Positions 8,403-17,541 are shown, counted from the stretch's first letter. The stretch: DNA of 64,000 nucleotides from Chryseobacterium sp. FH1 (GCF_000735135.1 NZ_JPLZ01000006.1:310001-374000), one strand, 5' to 3'. Numbers and translations: made by a program. Notes: generated by a model not told the origin, from the letters alone.

Positions 8403-10505
8403 ATGGAAAACGTAAAAACATTTAAATACGTAGATTATTTATGGGACGATGAGAAAGCTGCATCTTTTGGAGATGATCAGGTTGCTTTGTTTTTGTACCG
8501 TTCAAACATATTAGGAGCTGATCTCAGAATTACAAATTATGGTGGCGGTAATACCAGTTGTAAAACGATTGAGAAAGATCCATTGACAAATGAAGATGTA
8601 GAAGTAATGTGGGTAAAAGGTTCAGGTGGAGACATCGGAACTTTAACAAGAAAAGGAATCGCAGGTCTTTACACTGAAAGATTAAGAAATCTGAAAAACG
8701 TTTACGGTGGTTTGGCAGACGAAGACAGAATGGTTGGTTTATTCGACCACTGTATTTTCGATCTGGAAAGCAAAGCACCTTCAATCGATACGCCACTTCA
8801 CGGTTTATTGCCATTTAAACATATCGATCACCTTCACCCGGATGCTTTGATTGCAGTTGCTGCGGCAAAAGACAGCGAGGCAGTTACCAAAGAAATTTGG
8901 GGCGACACAATGGGTTGGGTGCCTTGGCAACGTCCTGGTTTCGATTTAGGTTTACAGCTGGAAAAATGTTTAGCAGACAATCCAGGAATCAGAGGAATCG
9001 TTTTGGGAAGCCACGGTTTATTTACTTGGGGCGATACTTCTTACGAATCTTACATCAACAGTTTGGAAGTGATCGAAATGGCTTCGGAATTTATCGCTAA
9101 AAAAATAGAAGAAAACGGACAGGTTTTTGGCGGACAAAAAGTAGAATCTCTGCCAGCTGAAGAGCGTAAGGAAAAAGCCGCTCAGATCATGCCTTTGCTA
9201 AGAGGTTTGGCGTCTTCAGAAAACAGAATGGTGGGACACTTCACAGACAGCGATGTTGTGTTGGAATTCATCAACAGCAACGATTTAGAAAGATTGGCTC
9301 CAATGGGAACGTCTTGTCCAGACCATTTCTTGAGAACGAAAATTCAGCCATTGGTTCTTACTTTAGATAAAAACGAAGATTTAAGCGATTCTAAAGCTGT
9401 TCTGGAAAAACTAAATCCACTTTTCGAACAATACAGACAAGAGTACAAAGAATATTACGAAACTTGCAAGCATCCAAACAGCCCGGCAATGCGTGACCCG
9501 AATCCGGTGATTATCATTTATCCAGGCGTGGGAATGTTCAGTTTCTCAAAAGATAAGCAGACAACGCGTGTTGCGAATGAGTTTTATGTGAATGCAATCA
9601 ATGTAATGCGTGGTGCAGAAGCGATTACATCCTACACTTCACTTCCAAGACAGGAAGCTTTCGACATCGAATATTGGTTGTTGGAAGAAGCAAAATTGCA
9701 AAGAATGCCGAAAGAAAAACCATTGTCTAGAAAGGTTGCTATCGTAACCGGAGCAGGTGGCGGAATCGGACAGGCAATTGCCGATAAAATGGTTGCTGAA
9801 GGTGCTGTTGTCGTTTTCACAGACTTAAATCATGAAGCTGTAGAAACAGTAACTGAAAAATACAGCAAAGACCAGGCTGTTGCCGTTCAATGCGACGTGA
9901 CAAGCGAAGAAGGAATTTCAAATGCTTTCAAAGAAGCGGTTTTAGCTTTCGGTGGAGTAGATATAATCGTTCACTCTGCAGGTTTGGCGATTTCAAAATC
10001 TTTGGAAGATACGACCGTGAAAGACTGGGAGTTGCTTGAAAATGTTTTAGTCAAAGGTCAGTTTATGATGGCTAAATCTGGAACTGAAATTATGAAAAAG
10101 CAAAATCTTGGTGGAGACATCGTGAATATTGCAAGCAAAAACGGTTTAGTTGCCGGTCCAAACAACGTAGCGTACGGAACTGCAAAAGCGGCTCAACAGC
10201 ATATGACAAGATTATTGGCCGCAGAATTGGCCGCTGATAAAATCCGTGTGAATGTTGTGAATCCAGACGGTGTCATCGTTGGAAGCAAAATATGGGAAGG
10301 TTCTTGGGCAGAAGGCCGCGCAAAAGCAAACGGAATTTCTGTCGAAGAATTACCAGCTTTTTACGCAAAAAGAAATTTATTAAATGAAATTATTCTTCCT
10401 GAAGACATTGCAAACGGCGTTTTCGCTTGTGTTGCAATCTTGGACAAGACGACAGGTAATATCATCAATGTAGATGGCGGAATGGCGAATGCGTTCCCAA
10501 GATAA
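8403..10505 (+). CDS. Bifunctional rhamnulose-1-phosphate aldolase / L-lactaldehyde dehydrogenase
   Basis: A 700-residue fusion. Residues about 1-430 are a class II aldolase with the phosphate/metal region TNYGGGNTSCK, the metal-binding FKHIDHLHPDALIA and GSHGLFTWG. Residues about 443-700 are a short-chain dehydrogenase with the NAD motif TGAGGGIG, HSAGLAIS and catalytic YGTAK. This is the RhaE-RhaW type described for Bacteroidota and Bacillus (YuxG): the first half splits L-rhamnulose-1-phosphate into DHAP and L-lactaldehyde, and the second oxidises lactaldehyde to L-lactate. It heads the rhamnose gene run and is followed by rhaI, rhaB and an L-lactate dehydrogenase that takes the lactate to pyruvate. 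Start chosen at the only sensible ATG, preceded by an A-rich leader. Confidence 0.93.
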   Translation: MENVKTFKYVDYLWDDEKAASFGDDQVALFLYRSNILGADLRITNYGGGNTSCKTIEKDPLTNEDVEVMWVKGSGGDIGTLTRKGIAGLYTERLRNLKNVYGGLADEDRMVGLFDHCIFDLESKAPSIDTPLHGLLPFKHIDHLHPDALIAVAAAKDSEAVTKEIWGDTMGWVPWQRPGFDLGLQLEKCLADNPGIRGIVLGSHGLFTWGDTSYESYINSLEVIEMASEFIAKKIEENGQVFGGQKVESLPAEERKEKAAQIMPLLRGLASSENRMVGHFTDSDVVLEFINSNDLERLAPMGTSCPDHFLRTKIQPLVLTLDKNEDLSDSKAVLEKLNPLFEQYRQEYKEYYETCKHPNSPAMRDPNPVIIIYPGVGMFSFSKDKQTTRVANEFYVNAINVMRGAEAITSYTSLPRQEAFDIEYWLLEEAKLQRMPKEKPLSRKVAIVTGAGGGIGQAIADKMVAEGAVVVFTDLNHEAVETVTEKYSKDQAVAVQCDVTSEEGISNAFKEAVLAFGGVDIIVHSAGLAISKSLEDTTVKDWELLENVLVKGQFMMAKSGTEIMKKQNLGGDIVNIASKNGLVAGPNNVAYGTAKAAQQHMTRLLAAELAADKIRVNVVNPDGVIVGSKIWEGSWAEGRAKANGISVEELPAFYAKRNLLNEIILPEDIANGVFACVAILDKTTGNIINVDGGMANAFPR

Positions 10506-10537
10506 ATTTAATTTTTCAAAAGGTTTTTATTTTAATA

Positions 10538-10573
10538 AATTGAAGGCTTGCTTCGGGTAAGCTTTCAATTTTA
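10538..10573 (+). terminator. Hairpin between the aldolase gene and rhaI
   Basis: AATTGAAGGCTT (10538-10549) pairs with AAGCTTTCAATT (10559-10570) with one G-T-type mismatch, followed by TTT. It lies within an 86-base gap between co-directional genes of one pathway, so it may be a partial terminator or an mRNA-stabilising hairpin. Confidence 0.6.
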
Positions 10574-10591
10574 AAATTTTAAAAATAGATT

Positions 10592-11869
10592 ATGATAATA
10601 AACAAAGATATTATTGATCAATACAACAAAGCAGGCGTTGAAAACTTTAATTCAGATTTCGATTTTCTGCAAAACAAACTGACGAGATCGGGAGCAAACG
10701 TTTCTGAGATCGTTAATAAAATCGCCGATTTCCAGGTAGCCATTCCAAGTTGGGCTTTAGGCGCGGGCGGAACTCGTTTCGGGAGGTTTTCTTACGGCGG
10801 CGAACCTGCTGTTTTGGAGCAAAAATTAGATGACGTTGGATTGCTTCACGCTTTGACGCATTCTGCGGGAGCTGTTTCACTTCACATTCCCTGGGATATT
10901 CCAAGCGATGTAAGTGCTTTGAAAGAAAGTGCAAAATCTCACGGACTTGTTTTCGATGCAATGAATTCAAACACATTTCAAGATCAGTCAGATGCAAAAA
11001 AATCTTATAAATTCGGTTCTCTGAATTCTGTTAATGAAGATTCAAGAGCTTATGCTGTTGAACATAACAAAGAAGTCATCAGAATCGGAAAAGAATTAGA
11101 CTCCAAAAGTTTGACCGTTTGGTTGGCAGATGGCGCAAGTTTTCCAGGCCAATTGAATTTCCAAACCGCTTTATCAAACACTGAAAAAAGTTTGAAAGAA
11201 ATCTACGCAGATATGCCGGAAGACTGGAAATTGTTCATCGAGTACAAACCGTACGAACCTAATTTCTATTCCACAACAATCCAGGATTGGGGAACTTCTT
11301 TTATGCTCGCAAATGCTTGCGGGGAAAGAGCTTTCACGTTGGTTGATCTTGGTCACCATTTACCTAACACCAACATCGAGCAAATCGTTGCAACCTTAAT
11401 GTACAAAGGTAAATTAGGTGGTTTCCATTTCAACGACAGCAAATATGGTGATGATGATTTGACCGTTGGTTCCATCAAACCTTACGCTTTATTCTTGATT
11501 TTCAACGAACTGGTTTATGGAATTGAAACTAACAAAAACAATCCTTATCCAGCTTGGATGATCGATGCAAGTCATAACATCAAAGATCCGTTGGAAGATT
11601 TACTACAATCATTAGAAGCTATTTTAATTGCTTATGCTCAAGCACTTTTGGTTGATCAGAAAGCATTAAAAACTGCCCAATTAAACAATGATGTTGTAGC
11701 AGCTCAGGATATTTTACAAAATGCTTACAGAACAGATGTTCGGCCGTTGTTGCAGGCTGCAAGATTGCAGACCGGAGCAGCATTGGATCCAATCGCAGCT
11801 TACAGAAATCTGAAGGTAAGAGAAACTTTGATCTCCGAAAGAGGCTGGGCAAAGGCAACTGGATTGTAA
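10592..11869 (+). CDS. rhaI: L-rhamnose isomerase, TIM-barrel type
   Basis: A 425-residue member of the xylose-isomerase-like TIM-barrel superfamily, of the Pseudomonas stutzeri L-rhamnose isomerase type. It converts L-rhamnose to L-rhamnulose. Visible blocks include the active-site entry GAGGTRFGRFSYGGEP, EYKPYEPNFYSTTI (metal-binding glutamate), LVDLGHHLPNTNIEQI, GGFHFNDSKYGDDDL and MIDASHNIKDP, which carry the Asp/His metal ligands expected for this fold. The protein is probably cytoplasmic, since no signal peptide is visible. It sits between the aldolase fusion and rhamnulokinase, matching its place in the pathway, and is followed by a terminator-like hairpin at 11897-11924. Confidence 0.92.
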   Translation: MIINKDIIDQYNKAGVENFNSDFDFLQNKLTRSGANVSEIVNKIADFQVAIPSWALGAGGTRFGRFSYGGEPAVLEQKLDDVGLLHALTHSAGAVSLHIPWDIPSDVSALKESAKSHGLVFDAMNSNTFQDQSDAKKSYKFGSLNSVNEDSRAYAVEHNKEVIRIGKELDSKSLTVWLADGASFPGQLNFQTALSNTEKSLKEIYADMPEDWKLFIEYKPYEPNFYSTTIQDWGTSFMLANACGERAFTLVDLGHHLPNTNIEQIVATLMYKGKLGGFHFNDSKYGDDDLTVGSIKPYALFLIFNELVYGIETNKNNPYPAWMIDASHNIKDPLEDLLQSLEAILIAYAQALLVDQKALKTAQLNNDVVAAQDILQNAYRTDVRPLLQAARLQTGAALDPIAAYRNLKVRETLISERGWAKATGL

Positions 11870-11896
11870 GATCCAAATTTTAAATTTGATAATTCT

Positions 11897-11924
11897 AACT
11901 TTCACGCGATCTGAAAGTTTTATT
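11897..11924 (+). terminator. Terminator after rhaI
   Basis: AACTTTCA (11897-11904) pairs with TGAAAGTT (11912-11919) across a 7-base loop, followed by TTATTA. The T-run is interrupted. Confidence 0.65.
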
Positions 11925-11936
11925 ATAGCAACCACT

Positions 11937-12029
11937 CTTTTTTATCATTAAGGAAAAAATGTTTAGTGTGTCAAGTTTCCACTAGTAATGATTTTCTTGA
12001 TACCTAAACATTCCTTAATGATTAAAAAA
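11937..12029. repeat. 93-bp near-palindrome between rhaI and rhaB
   Basis: The left arm 11944-11975 (ATCATTAAGGA...ATGTTTAGTGTGTCAAG) is matched by the right arm 11996-12022 (CTTGATACCTAAACAT...TCCTTAATGAT), with a few inserted A bases in the left arm. Flanking T and A runs can extend the stem to 11937-12029. The central 20 bases are unpaired. It is too long for an ordinary terminator and could be a small non-autonomous element or a structured regulatory RNA. Confidence 0.6.
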
Positions 12030-12069
12030 CAAGCAAAGAAAATTTTAGCATTTCAATATTACTTTACAG

Positions 12070-12077
12070 CATATTTG
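12070..12077 (+). promoter_or_regulatory. Candidate -7 promoter element for rhaB
   Basis: CATATTTG matches the Bacteroidota -7 consensus TAnnTTTG at seven of eight positions and lies 38 bases before the rhaB ATG, after a terminator and a palindrome. No clear -33 TTG is seen. Confidence 0.4.
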
Positions 12078-12115
12078 TATTTGCTTAATTATATACACTT
12101 TAATTCATCAAGAGA

Positions 12116-13504
12116 ATGTCCAAGAAAAAAGTAACGATAGTTTTTGATATTGGAAAAACCAACAAGAAGTTCTTTTTATTTGATAAAAATTACAAAGAAG
12201 TTGTTCGCGAATATACAGAGTTACCGCTCACAACAGATGAAGATGGTTATCCAACAGAAGATCTTGTCGCGCTTCAGAACTGGATCAAAGATAATTTCAA
12301 TGCAATCCTTGACGATGAAAATTTCGATGTCAAAGCCATCAATTTTTCCACTTACGGTGCCAGTTTTGTACACTTGGATCACAAGGGAAATGTCCTGACA
12401 CCTTTATACAATTACACCAAACCAATCGATGAAGATATTCTCGATTTGTTTTATGAAAAACACGGAAGCAAACTAAAAATTGCCCGCGAAACAGCATCAC
12501 CACAAGCTGGAATGTTGAATTCAGGATTGCAATTGTTTTGGTTGAAGTACAAACATCCGGAAGTTTTCAGCAAGATCCGTTACAGTCTTCATTTACCTCA
12601 ATATTTATCGTATTTATTTACCGGAATTTGTGTTTCGGAATTTACGTCCATTGGCTGTCACACCAACTTATGGGATTATGACAAAGGCGATTATCACGAT
12701 TGGGTTTATGAAGAGGAAATCGATGTTTTGATGCCACCAATCGTACCAACTTCTGCAAGTATCAATACATCTTACAGAAATCAAAAAATCAAGATCGGTG
12801 TCGGAATTCACGATAGTTCTTCGGCATTGTTGCCTTATATTTTAAGCAAAAAAAATCCGTTTTTATTATTATCAACAGGAACGTGGAGTATTTCTCTAAA
12901 TCCTTTTAATGATGAAAGTTTGACTGATGAAGACATCGAAAACAACTGCCTGAATTACATGCGGATCGATGGAAAACGCGTAAAAGCTTCCCGATTTTTT
13001 ATGGGAAATGAATACCGAATTCAAGTCGAAAAACTTTGTGCTTACTACGGAAAAGAATACGGCGCACACAGAGAAGTGGAGTTTGATCAGGAATTATATT
13101 TAAATTTAATGAAAAACAAAGCGGTCTATTTCCGTTTTGAAGGCATTATTTTGAAAAGAAAATTGATTACCGAAACTGATCTCAAATCATTCGCAACTTT
13201 CGAAGAAGCTTATCATCAATTAATGATAGAATTAATGGATCTTCAGATTCACACGATCAAAAATGCCATTGGAAATTCTCAGATTGACACGATTTACATC
13301 GACGGCGGATTTACAGACAACGACGTTTTTATGAAATTAATGTCGCATCATTTCCAGCATTACAATGTGATGTCAACGCATTCTCCCCTGGGTTCGGCTT
13401 TAGGAGCTTCTATGGTGATTTCTAACAAAAAAATAGACGAAACGTTCTTGCAACAATACTATCAGATGAAAGTGCTTCAACCTTTGATTCTTAATTATCA
13501 TTAA
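12116..13504 (+). CDS. rhaB: L-rhamnulokinase, FGGY family
   Basis: A 462-residue FGGY-family sugar kinase predicted to phosphorylate L-rhamnulose to L-rhamnulose-1-phosphate with ATP. The N-terminal ATP/Mg loop reads VFDIGKTNKKFFLFD, with GK in place of the usual GG/GT. The second ATPase subdomain has LLSTGTWSISLNPF near residue 255, and the adenosine loop is YIDGGFTDNDVFMKLM near residue 395. The substrate assignment rests on position between rhaI and the lactate dehydrogenase gene and on the rhamnulose-1-P aldolase upstream; sequence alone would also allow another FGGY ketose kinase. It probably has its own promoter and is co-transcribed with lldD 62 bases downstream. Confidence 0.9.
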   Translation: MSKKKVTIVFDIGKTNKKFFLFDKNYKEVVREYTELPLTTDEDGYPTEDLVALQNWIKDNFNAILDDENFDVKAINFSTYGASFVHLDHKGNVLTPLYNYTKPIDEDILDLFYEKHGSKLKIARETASPQAGMLNSGLQLFWLKYKHPEVFSKIRYSLHLPQYLSYLFTGICVSEFTSIGCHTNLWDYDKGDYHDWVYEEEIDVLMPPIVPTSASINTSYRNQKIKIGVGIHDSSSALLPYILSKKNPFLLLSTGTWSISLNPFNDESLTDEDIENNCLNYMRIDGKRVKASRFFMGNEYRIQVEKLCAYYGKEYGAHREVEFDQELYLNLMKNKAVYFRFEGIILKRKLITETDLKSFATFEEAYHQLMIELMDLQIHTIKNAIGNSQIDTIYIDGGFTDNDVFMKLMSHHFQHYNVMSTHSPLGSALGASMVISNKKIDETFLQQYYQMKVLQPLILNYH

Positions 13505-13566
13505 TTCATTCTTTGAAGTTTTAGTTAAAAAACCATCAACTATCAACCAAAAACCATCAACCAATT

Positions 13567-14718
13567 ATGTCATTTCCATTTGATACCAATTATGCTTCGC
13601 TAGAACTTCTGATCGAAAAAGCTAAAAAGAGAATGCCTCAATTCGCTTTTGATTATCTGGATGGTGGCTGTAATGAAAATATCAACAGAGACAGAAACAC
13701 AAGCGAACTGAGAGATGTATTGCTTCGTCCGCAGTACCTTCAGGATCATTATCGTGAAGCCAATATGGAAACGGAATTGTTCGGCGTCAAATACGCTGCA
13801 CCATTCGGGATTTCACCAGTTGGTCTGCAAGGTTTGATGTGGCCGAATGCTCCGGAAATTTTAGCGAAAGCAGCTTTTAAACATAATATTCCTTTCATTT
13901 TAAGTACCGTTACAACCAGCAGCATCGAAAGAATCGCTGAATTAACGGAAGGAAAAGCTTGGTATCAACTTTATCATCCAAGAGAAGAATGGTTGCGCGA
14001 TGATATTCTCGAACGTTGTGAAGCTTCTGGCTACAACGTTTTGGTAGTTTTGGCCGACGTTCCGACTTTCGGCTACAGAGCCAAAGAAATCAGAAATGGT
14101 CTGGCAATGCCACCTCAATTGAATTTAAGAACCGTTTCTCAAGCGATGGTAAAACCACAATGGTGTCTGGAAATGCTGAAACACGGCGTTCCTAGCTTTG
14201 CCACAATGGATAAGTATATGGACAAAAATATGGGCGTGAAACAGCTCGGACAGTTTATGAATTCTACTTTTTCTGGAAGATTAAACTCAGACAGAATTAA
14301 AGCGATCCGTGATAAATGGAAAGGGAAATTGGTCATCAAAGGTGTTGCTTCTGACGAAGATGCTGCAGAATCCGTAAGATTAGGATTTGATGGAATGATC
14401 ATCTCCAACCACGGCGGAAGACAGTTGGATGCTGGAGAATCCACGATTTCAGTTGTCAAAGACATCAGTGAAAAGTACAAAGATCAGATCAAAATTATGA
14501 TGGATAGTGGCGTAAGAACTGGTCCGGATGTTGCCCGCGCACTAAGTTGTGGCGCAGAATTTACTTTTATGGGACGAACTTTTATGTACGCAGTTGGCGC
14601 GTTAGGCGATAAAGGTGGCGATCATATTATTGAAATGCTGAAGATGCAATTCCGACAAGTGATGGAGCAACTTTGTTGTAATGAAACGACTGAATTACAA
14701 AATTTTAGGGTAAAATAA
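13567..14718 (+). CDS. lldD: FMN-dependent alpha-hydroxy acid (L-lactate) dehydrogenase
   Basis: A 383-residue member of the FMN-dependent alpha-hydroxy-acid dehydrogenase family. The catalytic histidine lies in ISNHGGRQLDAGES near residue 282, and the FMN phosphate-binding segment is DSGVRTGPDVARALSCGA with GRTF following. Early residues show the family hallmark FDYLDGG. It probably oxidises L-lactate to pyruvate and passes electrons to quinone. Its place directly after rhaB makes sense because the aldolase/dehydrogenase fusion generates L-lactate from rhamnose. The 62-base gap before it contains AACCATCAAC repeats, which I regard as low-complexity. Confidence 0.9.
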   Translation: MSFPFDTNYASLELLIEKAKKRMPQFAFDYLDGGCNENINRDRNTSELRDVLLRPQYLQDHYREANMETELFGVKYAAPFGISPVGLQGLMWPNAPEILAKAAFKHNIPFILSTVTTSSIERIAELTEGKAWYQLYHPREEWLRDDILERCEASGYNVLVVLADVPTFGYRAKEIRNGLAMPPQLNLRTVSQAMVKPQWCLEMLKHGVPSFATMDKYMDKNMGVKQLGQFMNSTFSGRLNSDRIKAIRDKWKGKLVIKGVASDEDAAESVRLGFDGMIISNHGGRQLDAGESTISVVKDISEKYKDQIKIMMDSGVRTGPDVARALSCGAEFTFMGRTFMYAVGALGDKGGDHIIEMLKMQFRQVMEQLCCNETTELQNFRVK

Positions 14719-14758
14719 TCATTGTGGTAATTTAAATTTAATGTTTATTTTGCGCGAA

Positions 14759-14771
14759 GCTCCGTAGGAGC
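14759..14771. repeat. GCTCCGTAGGAGC palindrome, copy 1
   Basis: A perfect short palindrome between the converging lldD and GntR genes, followed by GCCACGTTTGTAGA. It resembles the short palindromic units scattered in intergenic DNA of Chryseobacterium relatives (recalled, not searched). Confidence 0.7.
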
Positions 14772-14808
14772 GCCACGTTTGTAGAATCATTGTTATCATA
14801 TATCAAAA

Positions 14809-14823
14809 AGCTCCGTAGGAGCT
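14809..14823. repeat. AGCTCCGTAGGAGCT palindrome, copy 2
   Basis: A second copy of the same palindrome, 38 bases from the first and ending 2 bases before the stop codon of the GntR gene. It may help terminate transcription from both sides. Confidence 0.7.
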
Positions 14824-14825
14824 AC

Positions 14826-15872
14826 TTACAACGATTCCCTCTCGATAAATTTAAAAACATTATTCACCTGCTCCTTCTTATTTTTCAGAACCATATAGGC
14901 CGCAGATTCTGCCATTGCTTTGAAATCTGTAGTAATCACGGTAATTCCCAGCAATTCTTTCAAAGGCGTTTCGTTGTAGGAAATGATGCCGATATCTTCG
15001 CCTAATTTCAGATTTTTCTGTCTTATTTGTTTTACCAAATTTACCAGATCACGTTCCTGAATCGTCACAAAAATATCTTTGTCCTGCAGTTCCATATCAG
15101 GATAGATGGCGTCCAGAATTTCATAATCAAATTTGAATTCATTACAAAACTTCTCGAAACCACGTACTATTCGGAAAGGATATGGATTGACTGATTTGTT
15201 GGGATAAACCAAAATAATCTTGTCATACTTCTTGATCTTCTCCAAACCTTCCTTCAAAGCATTGTAAATATCTTGTGCAAAATCCTGAAAAACCGAACCG
15301 TATTCGCCTGAAATATTTGGTTTTGTGTTGTCTAGCATCACCAATTTATTCTTAGGTATTTTCTCGATCATATCAATCACTTCCTGCGTAGAGCTGGTGT
15401 GTTTGGACTGGTCATCACGGAAATGGGGCATCACAACGTAGTAGTCAAATCCTCCCAAATTTCGCTTCAAAGCATTGATGAAAAGCGTCTCGTCGCAATG
15501 GTAGATATACATTTCAACATTTCCCTTGGTTCCGATGGCATTTACAAAATAATCATAAATCATCATTTTGTAAGTGCTTGGTTTATTGATTAAAAAGAAA
15601 ATATTGATGACATCACTTTTATTAATCCTCGAAATATAATAACCTTTACCTTTTACGGATTCTATGATTTGCCTTTTTCTAAGCTCTTTGTAAGCTTTTT
15701 CAACGGTGTCTCTGGAAAGAAAACAAGCTTCACTCAATTCATTAATAGAAGGTATTTTTTCTCCAATTTTAATTTCTCCGGCGTCAATTCCATTTAGTAT
15801 AGAATCTACAATTTGTTTGTATTTTGGAACTCGAGAGTTTTCGTTAATATTGACTTCGAATATTTCTGACAT
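14826..15872 (-). CDS. GntR-family regulator with LacI-type sensor domain
   Basis: A 348-residue one-component regulator. Residues about 14-83 are a winged helix of the GntR type (PKYKQIVDSILNGIDAGEIK, then LSRDTVEKAYKELRKRQIIE and GKGYYI). The remainder is a periplasmic-binding-protein-like sensor domain of the LacI kind (DIGIISYNETPLKELLGITV near the C-terminus). It is convergent with the rhamnose catabolic genes and separated from them only by two short palindromes, so it is the obvious candidate for the rhamnose/RG-I pathway regulator. I found no convincing operator palindrome shared by all candidate promoters. The 223 bases upstream, to the pectate lyase stop, hold nothing I recognise. 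Confidence 0.9.
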   Translation of the reverse strand: MSEIFEVNINENSRVPKYKQIVDSILNGIDAGEIKIGEKIPSINELSEACFLSRDTVEKAYKELRKRQIIESVKGKGYYISRINKSDVINIFFLINKPSTYKMMIYDYFVNAIGTKGNVEMYIYHCDETLFINALKRNLGGFDYYVVMPHFRDDQSKHTSSTQEVIDMIEKIPKNKLVMLDNTKPNISGEYGSVFQDFAQDIYNALKEGLEKIKKYDKIILVYPNKSVNPYPFRIVRGFEKFCNEFKFDYEILDAIYPDMELQDKDIFVTIQERDLVNLVKQIRQKNLKLGEDIGIISYNETPLKELLGITVITTDFKAMAESAAYMVLKNKKEQVNNVFKFIERESL

Positions 15873-16095
15873 AACGCTTTTAAATAGGAATATTACTTTC
15901 AGTTCTAAGAATAATCTGACCTTAGAAAATTGATTTAATAAGTAAAGACAAGATACTAAATTTCTATCAATAAGATTTTATTATTTATTATTGTTCAAAA
16001 TCAGCGTGTTTGCATTATTTAAAGTCGAAAACTTCTCTCAAATTTAACATTCCAAATACCATTTTTTGCATTCTAGGAGACATTAATAAAGATTG

Positions 16096-17496
16096 TTAGT
16101 TCATTATGTTGTTAATATAGATTTCGATGTTCAAATAATTTTTGCAAACTTTACTAGGCTTCAAAGCGTCTGAAGGATCATTGGGATCAAGACCTATTTT
16201 CACTTCTACGGAATCCGGAATTCCATCTTTGTCACTGTCTTTTTCAACTTGATAAAATGGGAAATCGCCTAATCCATTATTGGAAAGTGGAAGGTCATCT
16301 TCCGTGAAAACATACAAACCTTTTTTTCCTTTAGAATCAACTTCAGAAATAATCAGATCATCCACGTCATCACGCATTGGGAAGTTGGCTCCCGCGTTTT
16401 TCAAAACATATTTAAAAGCTTCCTCTGCGGACATTTTAGGATTGGAAAAAGGGTAGGAGAATGGTACACTTTTAAACTTCAGAGGTGTTTCTCCAGGATA
16501 TCCAATTTCGTTGTGAGGAATCAATGTTCCATCCAATTTACCGTTCTTATTGTCATCAAAATAATTTCCGGATTCATAGAGATTAAAAGTGTTGGTTCCT
16601 CTGCTGAAGGGTGTTGTTTGTCTTTCGACATTCAATGGTCCGGCCACAAAATAATTATTAATGATATTCACTTCCGAAATTTGTGTCGAACCACCCATAA
16701 TATAGCCATCGCCGGAAACAAAATGCCCGTTTTCATTTCCTAAGTTCCCGAAATTATAAATCACATTATTGACAAATTCGTTCTTCCCCTTTACTTTTGG
16801 ATTCCTCGTTTTGTTGCTTGCATACAGCGATTTGATGATGCTAATGCTACCATTCGTTTGAATCAATCCGCCCGCAGAATGATTGTAAAGATGCAAACCT
16901 TGCGCAATAATCGAGTTCTGAAGCGTGATGCTGTCGGGCTCGATTCCTCTTCTGTCCCAGTTGATGGAAAAAACTTCGTCCATTCCCCAAGAAATCGAGA
17001 GATGATCGAGAATAATATTTTTACCATTTGAAATTCCAGAAGCATCAGTATTCTTCGAAACCTTGTTTTTATTTCCCAACCTGATTTTCAAATATCTCGC
17101 GATTGTATGATTTGCGCCCGAAAAAGAAACCTTTTGACCAGATAGAACGATTCCTTTTCCAGGTGAAGTTTGTCCGGCAATCGTCAAATTTTCAGACACA
17201 TTAACTGGTGATTTTAAATTAATAATTCCGCTCACCGAAAATACGATAAATCTTCCTGATTTGCTCACTGCCTCGCGGAAAGAGCCTTCGCCACTGTCAT
17301 TCAGATTGCTTATGGTGTAAACTTCTGGATTCGAAACACCTCGTGCACCTTTTGCAAATTTTCCAAAACCCTCAGCCTCTGGAAAAGCCAAAACCTTCTC
17401 TGAATTGCAACTTTCAGATAATTGATTTATTTGATTTTGAGAATGACAGGAGAATAAAAATAGTGAAGCGAAAGACGTTCTGATAATTTTTTTCAT
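16096..17496 (-). CDS. Pectate lyase, PL1-like, with calcium-binding C-terminal segment
   Basis: A 466-residue parallel beta-helix protein. It begins LAFPEAEGFGKFAKGARG and continues ISNLNDSGEGSFREAV, FSVSGIINL, NLTIAGQTSPGKGI, which is the typical start of Bacteroidota PL1-type pectate lyases; ILDHLSISWGMDEVFSI carries the conserved calcium/active-site region. The N-terminus ending LFLFSC is a lipoprotein signal. Near residues 425-445, DSDKDGIPDSVEVKIGLDPN is a thrombospondin-3-like calcium-binding motif. It would cut homogalacturonan, complementing the RG-I enzymes. It has its own upstream TGCAGGAT site and lies beyond a terminator, so it is probably transcribed alone. Confidence 0.85.
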   Translation of the reverse strand: MKKIIRTSFASLFLFSCHSQNQINQLSESCNSEKVLAFPEAEGFGKFAKGARGVSNPEVYTISNLNDSGEGSFREAVSKSGRFIVFSVSGIINLKSPVNVSENLTIAGQTSPGKGIVLSGQKVSFSGANHTIARYLKIRLGNKNKVSKNTDASGISNGKNIILDHLSISWGMDEVFSINWDRRGIEPDSITLQNSIIAQGLHLYNHSAGGLIQTNGSISIIKSLYASNKTRNPKVKGKNEFVNNVIYNFGNLGNENGHFVSGDGYIMGGSTQISEVNIINNYFVAGPLNVERQTTPFSRGTNTFNLYESGNYFDDNKNGKLDGTLIPHNEIGYPGETPLKFKSVPFSYPFSNPKMSAEEAFKYVLKNAGANFPMRDDVDDLIISEVDSKGKKGLYVFTEDDLPLSNNGLGDFPFYQVEKDSDKDGIPDSVEVKIGLDPNDPSDALKPSKVCKNYLNIEIYINNIMN

Positions 17497-17541
17497 ACCT
17501 AATTATATCCAATCAATTTAAAGTCATATCAATTAAAAATT

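Noticed and set aside
13530-13566. AACCATCAAC direct repeats before lldD
   Set aside because: Short low-complexity repeat with no palindrome or promoter match; not enough to call a regulatory site.
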